Assembly: GCA_026706895.1 (NCBI GenBank)
Contig: JAPOXW010000004.1
Location: 1 to 64,000, forward strand
DNA: 64,000 nucleotides
Direction: 5' to 3'
DNA from: Gammaproteobacteria bacterium
GTDB lineage: Bacteria > Pseudomonadota > Gammaproteobacteria > Poriferisulfidales > Poriferisulfidaceae
The position numbers were made by a program, and so were the translations under genes. Each line of letters begins with the position of its first letter. The first letter of the stretch is position 1. The notes below the pieces were generated by a model. The model had not been told where the DNA came from. It saw nothing but the letters and a program-made list of their open reading frames with translations, and did no database searches. Below are positions 38,641-48,444 of the stretch, piece after piece.

Positions 38641-38997
38641 GGGGGTGACCTGGCTTCGACGGCGGTTACTGAATCCAAGGCGCATGCCGAGGCGGCAACA
38701 ACCTCGTAAAAAACGGTTGCGAAAAAATTAGTTGCCAACGACGACAACTACGCACTAGCCGCTTAATCTCGGCTAGTCATCCTTCCGGGAGATGCTTGTG
38801 AATCCCGATCTGGATGTCGACTACACAAGATCGCCGTTCGGTCTGTCTGGAGCCGGAAGGTTAAATCAAACATGCAGGCTGGCGGTCATCGGGCCCTGTC
38901 CGTCGGGTGTTGACCGTAAGACAAAGACGGTGCTAAGCATGTAGAGCCGAAGAGGAGGAACTGCCGGACGCGGGTTCGATTCCCGCCACCTCCACCA
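38641..38997 (+). ncRNA. ssrA: tmRNA (tag resume segment encodes ANDDNYALAA-stop)
   Basis: 5' gggggtgacctggcttcgac, tag gccaacgacgacaactacgcactagccgcttaa (38734-38766), 3' ggacgcgggttcgattcccgccacctccacca (T-loop and CCA). Confidence 0.97.
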
Positions 38998-39120
38998 CAA
39001 ATTGAACGGTGTTTAGCAGTTCCACGTCGGTCCCATCAGGCTCATCCTTGATTTCGATTACATCATCCACTTACTCATCATCACCCATTTCAGATTCGCA
39101 TCGTCGGGCTGGGTTCCCTG

Positions 39121-39309
39121 CTAGTGCTGTGTGCTGCGTCCTTGCTCCAGCTCTAGCCGTTGTCGTTCCGCTTCCATGCTGGTCTTGAGCATTCCCCTAA
39201 AGATCTGGCTGACGGCCTCATCCACTGTTATCCCCCGTTGATCTGCCATTTCTTTCAGCAACTCGTAATCGTCAGGATGCAGGGTTAGGGTGACGTGTCG
39301 ATTTGCCAT
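39121..39309 (-). CDS. Small ribbon-helix-helix-like protein
   Basis: MANRHVTLTLHPDDYELLKEMADQRGITVDEAVSQIFRGML resembles an RHH DNA-binding fold. Confidence 0.5.
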   Translation of the reverse strand: MANRHVTLTLHPDDYELLKEMADQRGITVDEAVSQIFRGMLKTSMEAERQRLELEQGRSTQH

Positions 39310-39410
39310 GATTGATTCCTGGTGTCGGGTTTGGTGGGGAGATGGTTTGGACTCGCCTATGATTTAAAGTCAGTCAGAAGCTTTCTCTCGTGTCCGATAT
39401 CCGGATTGGT

Positions 39411-40367
39411 CTATAGAGGAAGCAACCGCAATTTATGGAAAAACAGTTCTTCCACAAATTTGTTCCAACCCTCTTCAGTGCTCAGCAAATCATATAAGTT
39501 GAAGTCCGTGATCCTCATCTGATTCAACTCCTTTCTCATCGAAGGAGTAATCACGCCCAATATGGCCATGTTCTCTGTCCGTGCAGGTGTCTGATCAAAA
39601 CTTTTCTTAATGGCGCCCAACCGTTCCAATGCGCCTGCGGGGTCAGTTCCCCCTTTGATTTCTATTGTAACTTCCGGAATCCAATCTCCCTCCTGTTCCT
39701 TCTGTTTCTCAAACAATATGTCGGGTTCGGATCCAAAACGCATGCGCAGGTTTTTTGCTTCGCCCAAAACGAAAAACAGATGCTCCTCATACATTGGAAT
39801 ATTCATCGCGTCAATCCAATCAAGCAATTTCCCTTGAATTGCGTTTTCTGCTCTTTTCCCGATTAAGTTACGTATTTTTCCATCCTGAGTAATGGCAATC
39901 GCCGACAGGAGGTTCCGATAACCGTCTTCGAGAGTCCATTGCTCCGTTGCCTCGATAATCGCTGAAAGCATTTCGTTGTATAGACACGCAACACGTTGAC
40001 AAGCATCCAACTTTACCTTGTGTCCCAAATACCCAGAACTCTCCCAAGCATCGACATTGGTTCTTGCAATGCTCTTCACCAGTTTTAGAGACAAGGTCGC
40101 CATGCCGCGGTAGTACAGAGAAGTTTCAGGGTGTCGCCGTAGCAAGGTCGGATGGGCAAACACCCTTTTTGCTTCTATTTGCAGGCTTCGGACATGTTCC
40201 CATGCAGATTTCGAGATTCCCAACGTCTCCAGCCCGTCGCCCAAGTAATCTAGATCCTCCTCAAATTTATTTACCAATCTACGAACGAAGAGGTCGTCTC
40301 GGCGTTTTATGGCTTTAGACAAAACCAAAGCGCGCTCTCGGGCACCGTCCCGTTGCGAATCAGCCAT
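39411..40367 (-). CDS. Type II restriction endonuclease, tentatively XcyI-like
   Basis: PD-(D/E)xK-like constellation: FGSEPDILFEKQKEQEGDWIPEVTIEIKGGTDPAGALERLGAIKKSF; start overlaps the 3' end of the adjacent DNA methyltransferase gene. Confidence 0.75.
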   Translation of the reverse strand: MADSQRDGARERALVLSKAIKRRDDLFVRRLVNKFEEDLDYLGDGLETLGISKSAWEHVRSLQIEAKRVFAHPTLLRRHPETSLYYRGMATLSLKLVKSIARTNVDAWESSGYLGHKVKLDACQRVACLYNEMLSAIIEATEQWTLEDGYRNLLSAIAITQDGKIRNLIGKRAENAIQGKLLDWIDAMNIPMYEEHLFFVLGEAKNLRMRFGSEPDILFEKQKEQEGDWIPEVTIEIKGGTDPAGALERLGAIKKSFDQTPARTENMAILGVITPSMRKELNQMRITDFNLYDLLSTEEGWNKFVEELFFHKLRLLPL

Positions 40368-41766
40368 CCACTTTTACCCAGTGATACACGCATTTTCGGA
40401 TTTCTTTCCGGCCAAATTTCCCCATCTGCTGACTAGAGTTTCCCTTGCCCCGCGCCAGTATCCAGATCGCGTTGCAATGGAATCCAAATTGCTCGGCAAA
40501 GTCCGACAGAATCAGATCAACCGGAACTTCTTCTCCATGATATTGCACATTGTCGTTAATCATGAACACACTTCCACCAGGCATCACAACGCGCCCGAGC
40601 TCATACGTGACCAAGGCCATTTCCGTGAAATAATTTTCAATCAGGTTAATGATGTTCCGATTGCTCAGTTCCTCAGCGTGCTCCCGGAGAGTCGACAACA
40701 CCTCCTGCAATGCAGGATGTTCATCGACTGCTCGAAATACTTGGTGAATCTCTGCTGCGTCTTGGTACGTGGCAAGGAGTGATTCTCGTTTTGAACGATT
40801 TTCAACTGTTGCCGATAGCAGGGCTTGCCGCAATGCTTTGACTTGGCTATCGTCATAGTCTAGATAGACCAACTCCAATGCGTATGTTCGAGTGTAATCG
40901 TAGCGGTTGGCATAAGGGGGAGAGGTCACGACACAGTCATACTCATTATCCGGGAGTTTCTTCAGTTCCGTGAGGCTGGAACCTGTAATTAACGTAGGGT
41001 TCGGACCGGAATAGTGCTCTTTCAGGAAAGAAAAATCCTCTTCGATTTCCCTCAACCGGGCAGCTAGTACTGTCGAAAAATCCGGTATTTCCCCCTTGTC
41101 TAGTTTTGCTGATACATTTCGGCCAGAACGCGAATCCCAACGTAAGAATTGTCCATCCTTACGTGTGTAACTGGCTTCCTCCAAACTGCTCAGGCATGCT
41201 AGATTGAGAACCGTTGCAAGGACCGGATTGTCCAGTTTGGCGATAAATTCGCGGGCATTTGCAATTTCCCGGTCCGCTTGACTGGAAAAGGCCTTTTCAG
41301 TAATCGGGATGTGCTTGAGTATGTATTGCTTATTGCAATTTAGTTTCGATGTCGCATGAAGCATTTTCTGAGAAACTGCACGAAATTCCTCATGAGACAG
41401 CCCGTTTGCTGCATGAGCGACTGACTGGGCAATCAAATTACCCAACGGCAAAATCTCGATTCCGGTTCCCCGGAGACCCATGCCCATTGCGGTCAAGGCT
41501 GTCGTTCCCGCTCCAGAAAATGGATCTAGTACCTGTTTTCCGTTTGCTGACTCAATAAGTTTCTGTACAAGGGCGGAAGAAAATCCTTCCTTGTATTTCA
41601 TCCAACGGAATCCAGCGACGCTTTTATTGCCTTGGTACGAGACAAGTTTCCTAGTGAAATAAGAATTGACTGAAATGCGATCTTTATAGTGTTGAAGCAA
41701 GGCTGCGCGAGCGGATATTGGACCACTGTCTGGAGAAAATGTGGCGGAAAAAGTTGCAGCCATCAT
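40360..41766 (-). CDS. DNA methyltransferase (TSPPY type, probably N4-cytosine)
   Basis: Motif I VLDPFSGAGTTALTAMGMGLRGTGIEI, motif IV CVVTSPPYANRYDYTRTYALELVYL. Start uncertain (41766 MAATFSATF... or 41808). Confidence 0.85.
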   Translation of the reverse strand: MMAATFSATFSPDSGPISARAALLQHYKDRISVNSYFTRKLVSYQGNKSVAGFRWMKYKEGFSSALVQKLIESANGKQVLDPFSGAGTTALTAMGMGLRGTGIEILPLGNLIAQSVAHAANGLSHEEFRAVSQKMLHATSKLNCNKQYILKHIPITEKAFSSQADREIANAREFIAKLDNPVLATVLNLACLSSLEEASYTRKDGQFLRWDSRSGRNVSAKLDKGEIPDFSTVLAARLREIEEDFSFLKEHYSGPNPTLITGSSLTELKKLPDNEYDCVVTSPPYANRYDYTRTYALELVYLDYDDSQVKALRQALLSATVENRSKRESLLATYQDAAEIHQVFRAVDEHPALQEVLSTLREHAEELSNRNIINLIENYFTEMALVTYELGRVVMPGGSVFMINDNVQYHGEEVPVDLILSDFAEQFGFHCNAIWILARGKGNSSQQMGKFGRKEIRKCVYHWVKVDG

Positions 41767-42160
41767 AAAAAGTGGCACTTGTGCCGAGGCCCAATCTACT
41801 AGAATCAATTGTACCGCACCTTGCCTGATTACCCGATTTAATCCCTAAAAGAGAGCATCTTTGCCGCCCGATTTCTGCATAGAGATTTGGAATTGCATCA
41901 CAAGCTTTATCGGCCTGTGTCGCCATGTCAGGGCTTGGGTTCCTGCCGAAGAGAAAACATTTCAATTCTTTCAGGTCTAACAGGATTGCCATTTGCGTAT
42001 GTGATTGGCTCCAGAATTGGCATCGGGAAAGTTCGTTATCGTGCGCTAATGCTGGGCTGGCGATGGCCAGTAGTAGGATGAATGGCAAGGTTGGTCTGGT
42101 CACGGAATCTCCGATTAGCTTTGTGGGGAGTTTGATTGTTGGAATGTATCCAAGACCCAT
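41684..42160 (-). CDS. Hypothetical secreted protein
   Basis: Signal-peptide-like VTRPTLPFILLLAIASPALAHDNELSRCQFW; overlaps the MTase 5' region, so its C-terminus may be spurious. Confidence 0.35.
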   Translation of the reverse strand: MGLGYIPTIKLPTKLIGDSVTRPTLPFILLLAIASPALAHDNELSRCQFWSQSHTQMAILLDLKELKCFLFGRNPSPDMATQADKACDAIPNLYAEIGRQRCSLLGIKSGNQARCGTIDSSRLGLGTSATFYDGCNFFRHIFSRQWSNIRSRSLASTL

Positions 42161-42582
42161 GCCGCTAATTTTCTTCCATGCAGATCTTCATTTCTCAATG
42201 GCTCATAGCAGGGAAACTCGAGGCTATTTGATTGGCTATAAAACGACACCTGAAAATGATTTACAGGTTCTATTTCGCTTCGGTCGATAGATTTCAGCCA
42301 TTCCTTCGTTAACTCGGCCACATCTTCCTCACTATCGCTGGTTATAAAATTGACTAGCCTCAGCCTAGCTCCGGCGATCTCGACATGACAAATATGTTTG
42401 TAAAGGTTCATAAGCATTGTTCCTTTGTCGTTGAAAGAGCCGCCATCATACCTGAAGGGAATCCGGGAGAATGTACTAGAGTGGTTGATCTCGTTGCCTA
42501 TTCCTCCGGCCCCTAAATCAGTAGACAACCCCGCTTTGGAGTGCTTTTGCGTCATCTCAATCCGATATACTGTGCTCCACAC
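42115..42582 (-). CDS. Hypothetical protein
   Basis: Protein-like composition ([57 protein letters not shown]); no family recognised. Confidence 0.45.
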   Translation of the reverse strand: MWSTVYRIEMTQKHSKAGLSTDLGAGGIGNEINHSSTFSRIPFRYDGGSFNDKGTMLMNLYKHICHVEIAGARLRLVNFITSDSEEDVAELTKEWLKSIDRSEIEPVNHFQVSFYSQSNSLEFPCYEPLRNEDLHGRKLAAWVLDTFQQSNSPQS

Positions 42583-42611
42583 TGATCTCTCTGTATAACC
42601 TTGATCAACTC

Positions 42612-42935
42612 ATGACGTTCGTCGTTCTTGAAGACTGCATCAAATGTAAATACACCGACTGCGTGGAAGTCTGCCCGGTTGAATGTTTCCACGAGGGTCC
42701 GAATTTTCTGGTAATCGACCCCGAAGAGTGCATCGATTGCGCCCTGTGTGTGCCGGAATGCCCGATCGACGCCATCGTGCCAGAAAAAGACATCCCCAAG
42801 GATCAGCTGGAGTTCCTCCAGATTAACGCAGACCTGGCGAGCGAATGGCCGGAAATCAGCCGCCAGAAGCCTCCTCCGCCCGATGCAGACGAGTGGCACG
42901 GCAAGCCTGGGAAAAGAGCACTGCTCGAGCTCTGA
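42612..42935 (+). CDS. fdxA: Ferredoxin (FdxA type, two cluster-binding motifs)
   Basis: [55 protein letters not shown]. Confidence 0.95.
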   Translation: MTFVVLEDCIKCKYTDCVEVCPVECFHEGPNFLVIDPEECIDCALCVPECPIDAIVPEKDIPKDQLEFLQINADLASEWPEISRQKPPPPDADEWHGKPGKRALLEL

Positions 42936-45737
42936 ATGAGGCGGATCGCCTGCCCCCTGCATATACCGCTTGGGGGGTATTGCGCCAAAACCATCCTGGA
43001 ACATCACGCGGCGGCCCTGCCGGATCTGACCCACCTTGCAATCCTGGTACCGAATGTCGCGTCGGGCCGGGCTCTGCGGTCGGCATTGCTTGCCCACGTC
43101 GAATCCGACCACCAAGGGCTGCTTCTGCCTCCTATCCTGACTTTCCCGGCATGGGCACGGCAGCACAGCCGCTTCGAGGGTACGGAAAACCATTTGTCCG
43201 AATTGCTGGACTTGGTGGGCGTCCTGCAAAAAAGCGAGACTTTGCGGTCTCTAGAGCAAGCGGACTTTTGGTCGCTCGCCCGCGAGATGATGGAATTGTT
43301 CGACCAGCTGTGGCTCAACGAAATCTCATTGCCATCGGGTCAGGAAGAATTGACTTCACGACTTCAGGATTCCTACCATATTGCCGATGAGCCTCCTGAA
43401 CAATTAGGTGACGAGGCTCGTATCATCCACCTGCTGTGGACTGCCTGGAGCAAAGGTTCAGGGAGCTTCCTTAGTTCGGGAAAATACTACCGCGAGGCTT
43501 TGCGACACCTGACTCCCCCTTCGGAGACACAAGCCATCTACATCTGTGGTCACGACCGGCTTGCGGCAGCTGAAATCGAAGCACTTGAGCGACTCGATCA
43601 GGAAATTCCAGTTTCCATCCTCACCCGACCCAATTCTCTCATTTCCTTGGATGCAGAGCCACCTACCGAGAGCATTTCGCCCTCTCCCCATGCCACTACC
43701 CTCCAAAAGGTTTTTGCACAGGAAGAATCCACCATGGTGGAACGTATGCGAGCCTGCCAGGCAGATTGCCCTGAAGATCCTCTGAAGGGTCGGCTTGCCA
43801 CTTTTGTTGCGGAACAGGCGGAGCCTCACGCCCGCGCGATCGACATCCAGATCCGGCGCTGGCTAAAGGAAGGCCGCCGGAAGATCGGACTGGTTACAGA
43901 GGATCGCAAATTGGCACGCCGGGTTCGCGCCTTACTGGAACGCGCTGGCATCCAGATCCAAGACTATGCCGGTTGGGCTCTCTCCACCACAAGTGCGGCC
44001 AGTACGATCGAGCGGTGGCTTGAATGCTTGAATCAGGAATTTCACTACTTGGCGCTTCTGGACATTCTTAAATCTCCATTCGTGCCCCTGAAAGGAACTT
44101 CCAGCGAATCGGGTCGAATCGGAGACTTCGAACATCTTCTGTATCGCCGCAATATTCCCAGTGGTTTGGAAAACTATCGGCAGGTCGCAGATGGAGAACC
44201 TGACTGGCTGGACATGCTGGAGCAGATCGAGCAAGCTGCCCGCCCCTTGCTGGCACTGCGAGAGTCGACCGGCGGTGAGTATATGCGAGCCCTGCTGGAA
44301 AGCCTGGATCTTCTAGGCTGCCGGCCCTGTCTGGCGGGCGACGAAGTCGGAAAGCAGGTTTTGTCGGAACTGGACCGCATGTGTTTCCAATTGTCGCAAA
44401 GCGAGACCCGGCTGCCGAAATCCCAGTGGGATGCCCTATTGCGCTGGATGCTGGAACAACAGAACTTCCGACACAGATCCTCTCAAGACCTGGTTTCCCT
44501 GATTAATCTCAATCATGCCCATCTCACTCGATTCGACTGCCTGATCGTTGCCGGCATGGATTCCCGCCACTATCCGGGCACGGATTCCTCTTTCCTCGTA
44601 TTCAACGACTCGGTTCGCGGCGATTTGGGGCTACCCACCCGCACCGAACTCAAGAAACTGGATCTGCAACGATTCCTGTCCCTGATCCTGTCCTCCGAGC
44701 AGGTTCTCCTAACCTACCAGAAAACCGACCAGGATGAGCCACTCCTGCCGAGCATCTGGTGGACCCAGATCGACGTGTTCCATCGCCTAGCGTACAAGGC
44801 TTCGCTCAAAGAACCATCCTTGTCCGTGCTCAGCCTGCATCCGGATGCCTGGGTACGGCCTCCCGGACTTCGAATTCGTGAGACTGCCCCCGAAATCATG
44901 CCGCATCCTCCCGCCAGCCCGGGCCTGCTGCCAAGCAGCATTTCGGCCAGCGGGCACCAGGCCTTGGTTGATTGCCCGTACCGCTTCTATGTCCGAGACA
45001 TGCTTCGCATCCGGGAAACCGACATGATCCGCGAGGAAATGGATAGCTTGGAGTTCGGCAACTATGTCCATCAATGTCTGAATGCCTTCCACTCCGGCCT
45101 CCCCGGTGCTCCGGGACCGTGGCAAGGCCAAATAGATGGCCGCGAGGCTGCCGCGTTCAGGCTATTGCAAGAAATCGGGGTGTACTTCATGGACCGGCTG
45201 ACGCCGAGCCTCTCGAACATGGTGTTCCTGGAGCAATGGAAATCCATCGCTCGGCGCTACATGAAGTCTCAACAATATTATGAAAAACATCAAGTTATTC
45301 TTGAAACTGAAAAAGAAGTAGAGCATAGGGTTGATAAAGGATTGGTGCTTTGCGGGCGCATTGACCGGATGGACGAGGATCAGGACGGGAATCGTATCGT
45401 GATCGACTACAAGACTGGCTCCAAAAGAATCTCCGAGGATGAAGTACAAAGCGGCGAACAGGTTCAATTAACCAGCTACGCGCTGATGACGGAACCGATC
45501 GGACGAGCCGAATACTGGTGGCTAAGCCAAGATCCGCAGAAAAAAATACCTTTGACATCCGTGGAGGGCGAATTTCTGGAAGCGCTCGGCCGAAAAGTGC
45601 ACAGCCGGCTACGTGAGATGTTTCAGGACTTGCGTGCAAGCCATGAAATGCCGGCTCATGGAGACGAAGCGACTTGCGCTTTTTGCTATGCGCAAGGAGT
45701 GTGTCGCAAGGACGTGGAAATCGGAAGTTCCGCGTAA
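42936..45737 (+). CDS. AddB/RecB-like PD-(D/E)xK DNA repair nuclease
   Basis: LAILVPNVASGRALRSAL; C-terminal ISASGHQALVDCPYRFYVRDML...YVHQCLNAFH...GRIDRMDEDQDGNRIVIDYKTGS...CAFCYAQGVC. Confidence 0.85.
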   Translation: MRRIACPLHIPLGGYCAKTILEHHAAALPDLTHLAILVPNVASGRALRSALLAHVESDHQGLLLPPILTFPAWARQHSRFEGTENHLSELLDLVGVLQKSETLRSLEQADFWSLAREMMELFDQLWLNEISLPSGQEELTSRLQDSYHIADEPPEQLGDEARIIHLLWTAWSKGSGSFLSSGKYYREALRHLTPPSETQAIYICGHDRLAAAEIEALERLDQEIPVSILTRPNSLISLDAEPPTESISPSPHATTLQKVFAQEESTMVERMRACQADCPEDPLKGRLATFVAEQAEPHARAIDIQIRRWLKEGRRKIGLVTEDRKLARRVRALLERAGIQIQDYAGWALSTTSAASTIERWLECLNQEFHYLALLDILKSPFVPLKGTSSESGRIGDFEHLLYRRNIPSGLENYRQVADGEPDWLDMLEQIEQAARPLLALRESTGGEYMRALLESLDLLGCRPCLAGDEVGKQVLSELDRMCFQLSQSETRLPKSQWDALLRWMLEQQNFRHRSSQDLVSLINLNHAHLTRFDCLIVAGMDSRHYPGTDSSFLVFNDSVRGDLGLPTRTELKKLDLQRFLSLILSSEQVLLTYQKTDQDEPLLPSIWWTQIDVFHRLAYKASLKEPSLSVLSLHPDAWVRPPGLRIRETAPEIMPHPPASPGLLPSSISASGHQALVDCPYRFYVRDMLRIRETDMIREEMDSLEFGNYVHQCLNAFHSGLPGAPGPWQGQIDGREAAAFRLLQEIGVYFMDRLTPSLSNMVFLEQWKSIARRYMKSQQYYEKHQVILETEKEVEHRVDKGLVLCGRIDRMDEDQDGNRIVIDYKTGSKRISEDEVQSGEQVQLTSYALMTEPIGRAEYWWLSQDPQKKIPLTSVEGEFLEALGRKVHSRLREMFQDLRASHEMPAHGDEATCAFCYAQGVCRKDVEIGSSA

Positions 45738-45751
45738 TCCAGCTTTTCTAG

Positions 45752-45780
45752 CCATCGCCTCGGCGATGGTTTTTCTTTTT
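45752..45780. terminator. Rho-independent terminator between convergent genes
   Basis: ccatcgcc-tc-ggcgatgg followed by tttttcttttt. Confidence 0.85.
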
Positions 45781-46579
45781 AAGATGCTGCTTCCGGGTCC
45801 GCTACGGTTCCTGCCTCGAAAGAATTGGTTTTTACGCCCAACTCTTCAAGTGTCTTGCATAGCAGGAGGAGATCTTCCAGCGACTGAGCCTTCCCCTGCG
45901 GCCGACGGAGCAGATAGGCCGGGTGGTAGGTGGGAATGACGGGGATTCCTGATTTTGACATCTCAAATACGGTGCCGCGCAACCGACCAATGGGCGTCTC
46001 CACCTCTAGGAGGTTGTGCGCTGCCACGGCACCCAACGCCAGTATGACTTTTGGCTGGATCAAATCAATTTGGCGATCCAGATAGGGTCGGCATGTCTCC
46101 GCCTGCTCCGGCGTCGGGTTTTCATTGTTCGGCGGACGGCATTTCAGGATATTCGCAATGAACACCTGCTCCCGGCTTAGTCCGATTGTCTCCAGCATGC
46201 TGTCCAGTAGCTTTCCGGCTCGACCGACGAATGGTTCTCCTTGAGCATCCTCATCTGCTCCGGGTGCCTCACCAATCAGCATAAGGTCTGCATTTTCATT
46301 TCCCACACCGAAGACCGTATTCTTCCGGGTCCGGTGCAATTCGCAGAGAACGCATCCCGAAACCTCCTTGCGTATCACACGCCATTTGCGAAGGTGTTGT
46401 GCATCGGCGTCGAGCGTCAGGGTCGTGGTGGACTTCTCCTCATCTATCTCTTCAGCAGCCTCAGGGGCCGCTAATTCACCGTCTCCCTGCGATTCCTTTG
46501 CTGCCCCATCTGCTGCACTCTGATCTCGATGGCTCCATCGACTCAGGCCTAACTCTTCGAGGTGTGGATCACTAGGCAT
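45779..46579 (-). CDS. Uracil-DNA glycosylase, family 4-like
   Basis: LMLIGEAPGADEDAQGEPFVGRAGKLLD, FIANILKCRPPNNENPTPEQAETCRPYLDRQ, IPTYHPAYLLRRP; Cys residues consistent with the Fe-S type. Confidence 0.92.
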   Translation of the reverse strand: MPSDPHLEELGLSRWSHRDQSAADGAAKESQGDGELAAPEAAEEIDEEKSTTTLTLDADAQHLRKWRVIRKEVSGCVLCELHRTRKNTVFGVGNENADLMLIGEAPGADEDAQGEPFVGRAGKLLDSMLETIGLSREQVFIANILKCRPPNNENPTPEQAETCRPYLDRQIDLIQPKVILALGAVAAHNLLEVETPIGRLRGTVFEMSKSGIPVIPTYHPAYLLRRPQGKAQSLEDLLLLCKTLEELGVKTNSFEAGTVADPEAAS

Positions 46580-46609
46580 GATTTTGCGGTCGGATATCAG
46601 GCTCTGGCT

Positions 46610-48148
46610 TTATATGTGATCCAGTTGCGGATGCATTCGGCCAGGTTCTCGGATCAGTTTCCCAAGCGCATTCAGGTACGCATGCGCAGATGCAATCACG
46701 ATGTCCGTGTGTGCGCCTTGTCCATTGACCACCACGCCATTTTTTCTCAGGCGCACGGTCACCTCGCCCTGGGCATCCGTCCCGGTCGTGATGTTGTTGA
46801 CCGAATACAGCTGCAATTCGGACTCCGAATTGACGATTTCCTCAATCGCTCTGAACGACGCATCGACTGGCCCTCCCCCCGAGGCTTCCCCGTCGAATTG
46901 CTCATTGCCCCGCGCCAAGGTGACACGCGCCACAGGCGTTGTCCCGACTTTCGAAGTGACCTCGAGGTCAATCAGCTGATAAACCCCTTGATCCGATTGA
47001 TCGGCTTCCACCAGCGCCAATCTCCGCAGGTCATCGTCATAGATTTCATGCTTGCGGTCCGCCAATTCCTTAAAATGGGCGAAAAAGGCATCCATTTCGT
47101 CATCCTCGATCATGATGCCGAGCTTCTGGATACGATCCATGATGGCACGCCGTCCGGAATGTTTCCCCAAGACGATTCGATTGTCGGACCAACCCACATC
47201 CTGAGCACGCATGATTTCATAGGTTTCCCGGTACTTGAGCACGCCGTCCTGATGAATACCGGATTCATGCGCAAATGCATTGGCTCCCACGATTGCTTTA
47301 TTCGGCTGTACTGGAAAACCCGTCACACTGGAAACAAGGCGTGAAGTCGGCACGATCTGGGTCGTGTTGATTTCAGTATCGCAATCAAACACGTCTTGGC
47401 GCGTACGCACGGCCATGACGATCTCTTCAAGCGAGGCATTCCCTGCCCGCTCCCCCAAACCGTTGATCGTGCATTCGACTTGGCGGGCGCCACAGCGCAC
47501 GGCTGACAGAGAGTTGGCGACAGCCAAACCCAAGTCGTTATGGCAGTGAACCGAAAACACAGCCTGATCCGAATTCGGAATACGCCCGATCAATTCTCCC
47601 ACCAGTTCGCCGAACTGAAATGGCAGGCTGTATCCCACCGTGTCCGGAATGTTGATGGTTCCGGCTCCTGCCGCGATCACCGCCTCGACGATTCGGCATA
47701 GGAAATCCCGCTCCGAACGTCCGGCATCCTCTGGAGAGAATTCCACATCGTCGGTATATTTCCGAGCCCGTTTCACTGCCGCCACGGCATGGTCGATCAC
47801 CTGTTCCGGTTGCATGTGGAGCTTTTGCTCCATATGGATCGGAGAGGTCGCAATGAATGTATGGATGCGGGGGCGCGCGGCCGTCCTCAGTGCTTCGCCG
47901 GCCCGATCGATGTCTTTGTCCAAAGCACGCGCCAGGCCGCAGACTGTACTGCCAGTAACCGCCTTTCCGATCTGCTTTACGGATTCGAATTCGTCCGGAC
48001 TGGCAATCGGAAATCCCGCTTCAATAACATCGACACGCATTTTTTCCAAGGCACGGGCGATATTCAGCTTCTCGTCCCTTGTCATGGAAGCCCCGGGGCT
48101 CTGCTCACCGTCCCGGAGTGTGGTATCGAAAATGATCAACTTGTCCAT
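46610..48148 (-). CDS. leuA: 2-isopropylmalate synthase
   Basis: [79 protein letters not shown]. Confidence 0.95.
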   Translation of the reverse strand: MDKLIIFDTTLRDGEQSPGASMTRDEKLNIARALEKMRVDVIEAGFPIASPDEFESVKQIGKAVTGSTVCGLARALDKDIDRAGEALRTAARPRIHTFIATSPIHMEQKLHMQPEQVIDHAVAAVKRARKYTDDVEFSPEDAGRSERDFLCRIVEAVIAAGAGTINIPDTVGYSLPFQFGELVGELIGRIPNSDQAVFSVHCHNDLGLAVANSLSAVRCGARQVECTINGLGERAGNASLEEIVMAVRTRQDVFDCDTEINTTQIVPTSRLVSSVTGFPVQPNKAIVGANAFAHESGIHQDGVLKYRETYEIMRAQDVGWSDNRIVLGKHSGRRAIMDRIQKLGIMIEDDEMDAFFAHFKELADRKHEIYDDDLRRLALVEADQSDQGVYQLIDLEVTSKVGTTPVARVTLARGNEQFDGEASGGGPVDASFRAIEEIVNSESELQLYSVNNITTGTDAQGEVTVRLRKNGVVVNGQGAHTDIVIASAHAYLNALGKLIREPGRMHPQLDHI

Positions 48149-48444
48149 TTCTGGATATTCCCTTGGCTTTGGCCCCACTATTGAAGGGGCATTGGGTCAA
48201 CTGTTGGTTCTAGGCGTTTTACGCGCCAAATCAATTGTAGAGTCGTGTAATTCTGCCGCTATCGCGGCAGCAGGGAAGCAGACCGAAGCAAAGCAACACG
48301 GCGCGCGGCCGGGTCGGGGGAATGGGAATCGTACGAACTTTTCATCACGGTGTTAGTCGGTACGGCTTCTAGAATAACCCATTTTCGACTTTTCCGCCAA
48401 CAAGAATCGGCAAATACCTGCTCGCAGAGTGCAGGAGATTCCAA

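Noticed and set aside
38606-38747. N-terminal extension of the purL ORF (MSSLATNFFATVF...)
   Set aside because: Overlaps the tmRNA gene and its promoter; the PurL N-terminus begins around 38555.
39000-42612. ssrA-integrated prophage/integrative element
   Set aside because: No integrase, transposase or duplicated ssrA 3' end was seen; kept only as an accessory block with an R-M system.
48253-48270. ctgccgc-tatc-gcggcag hairpin upstream of leuA as a leucine attenuator/terminator
   Set aside because: No U-tract and no Leu-rich leader peptide recognised nearby; evidence too weak.
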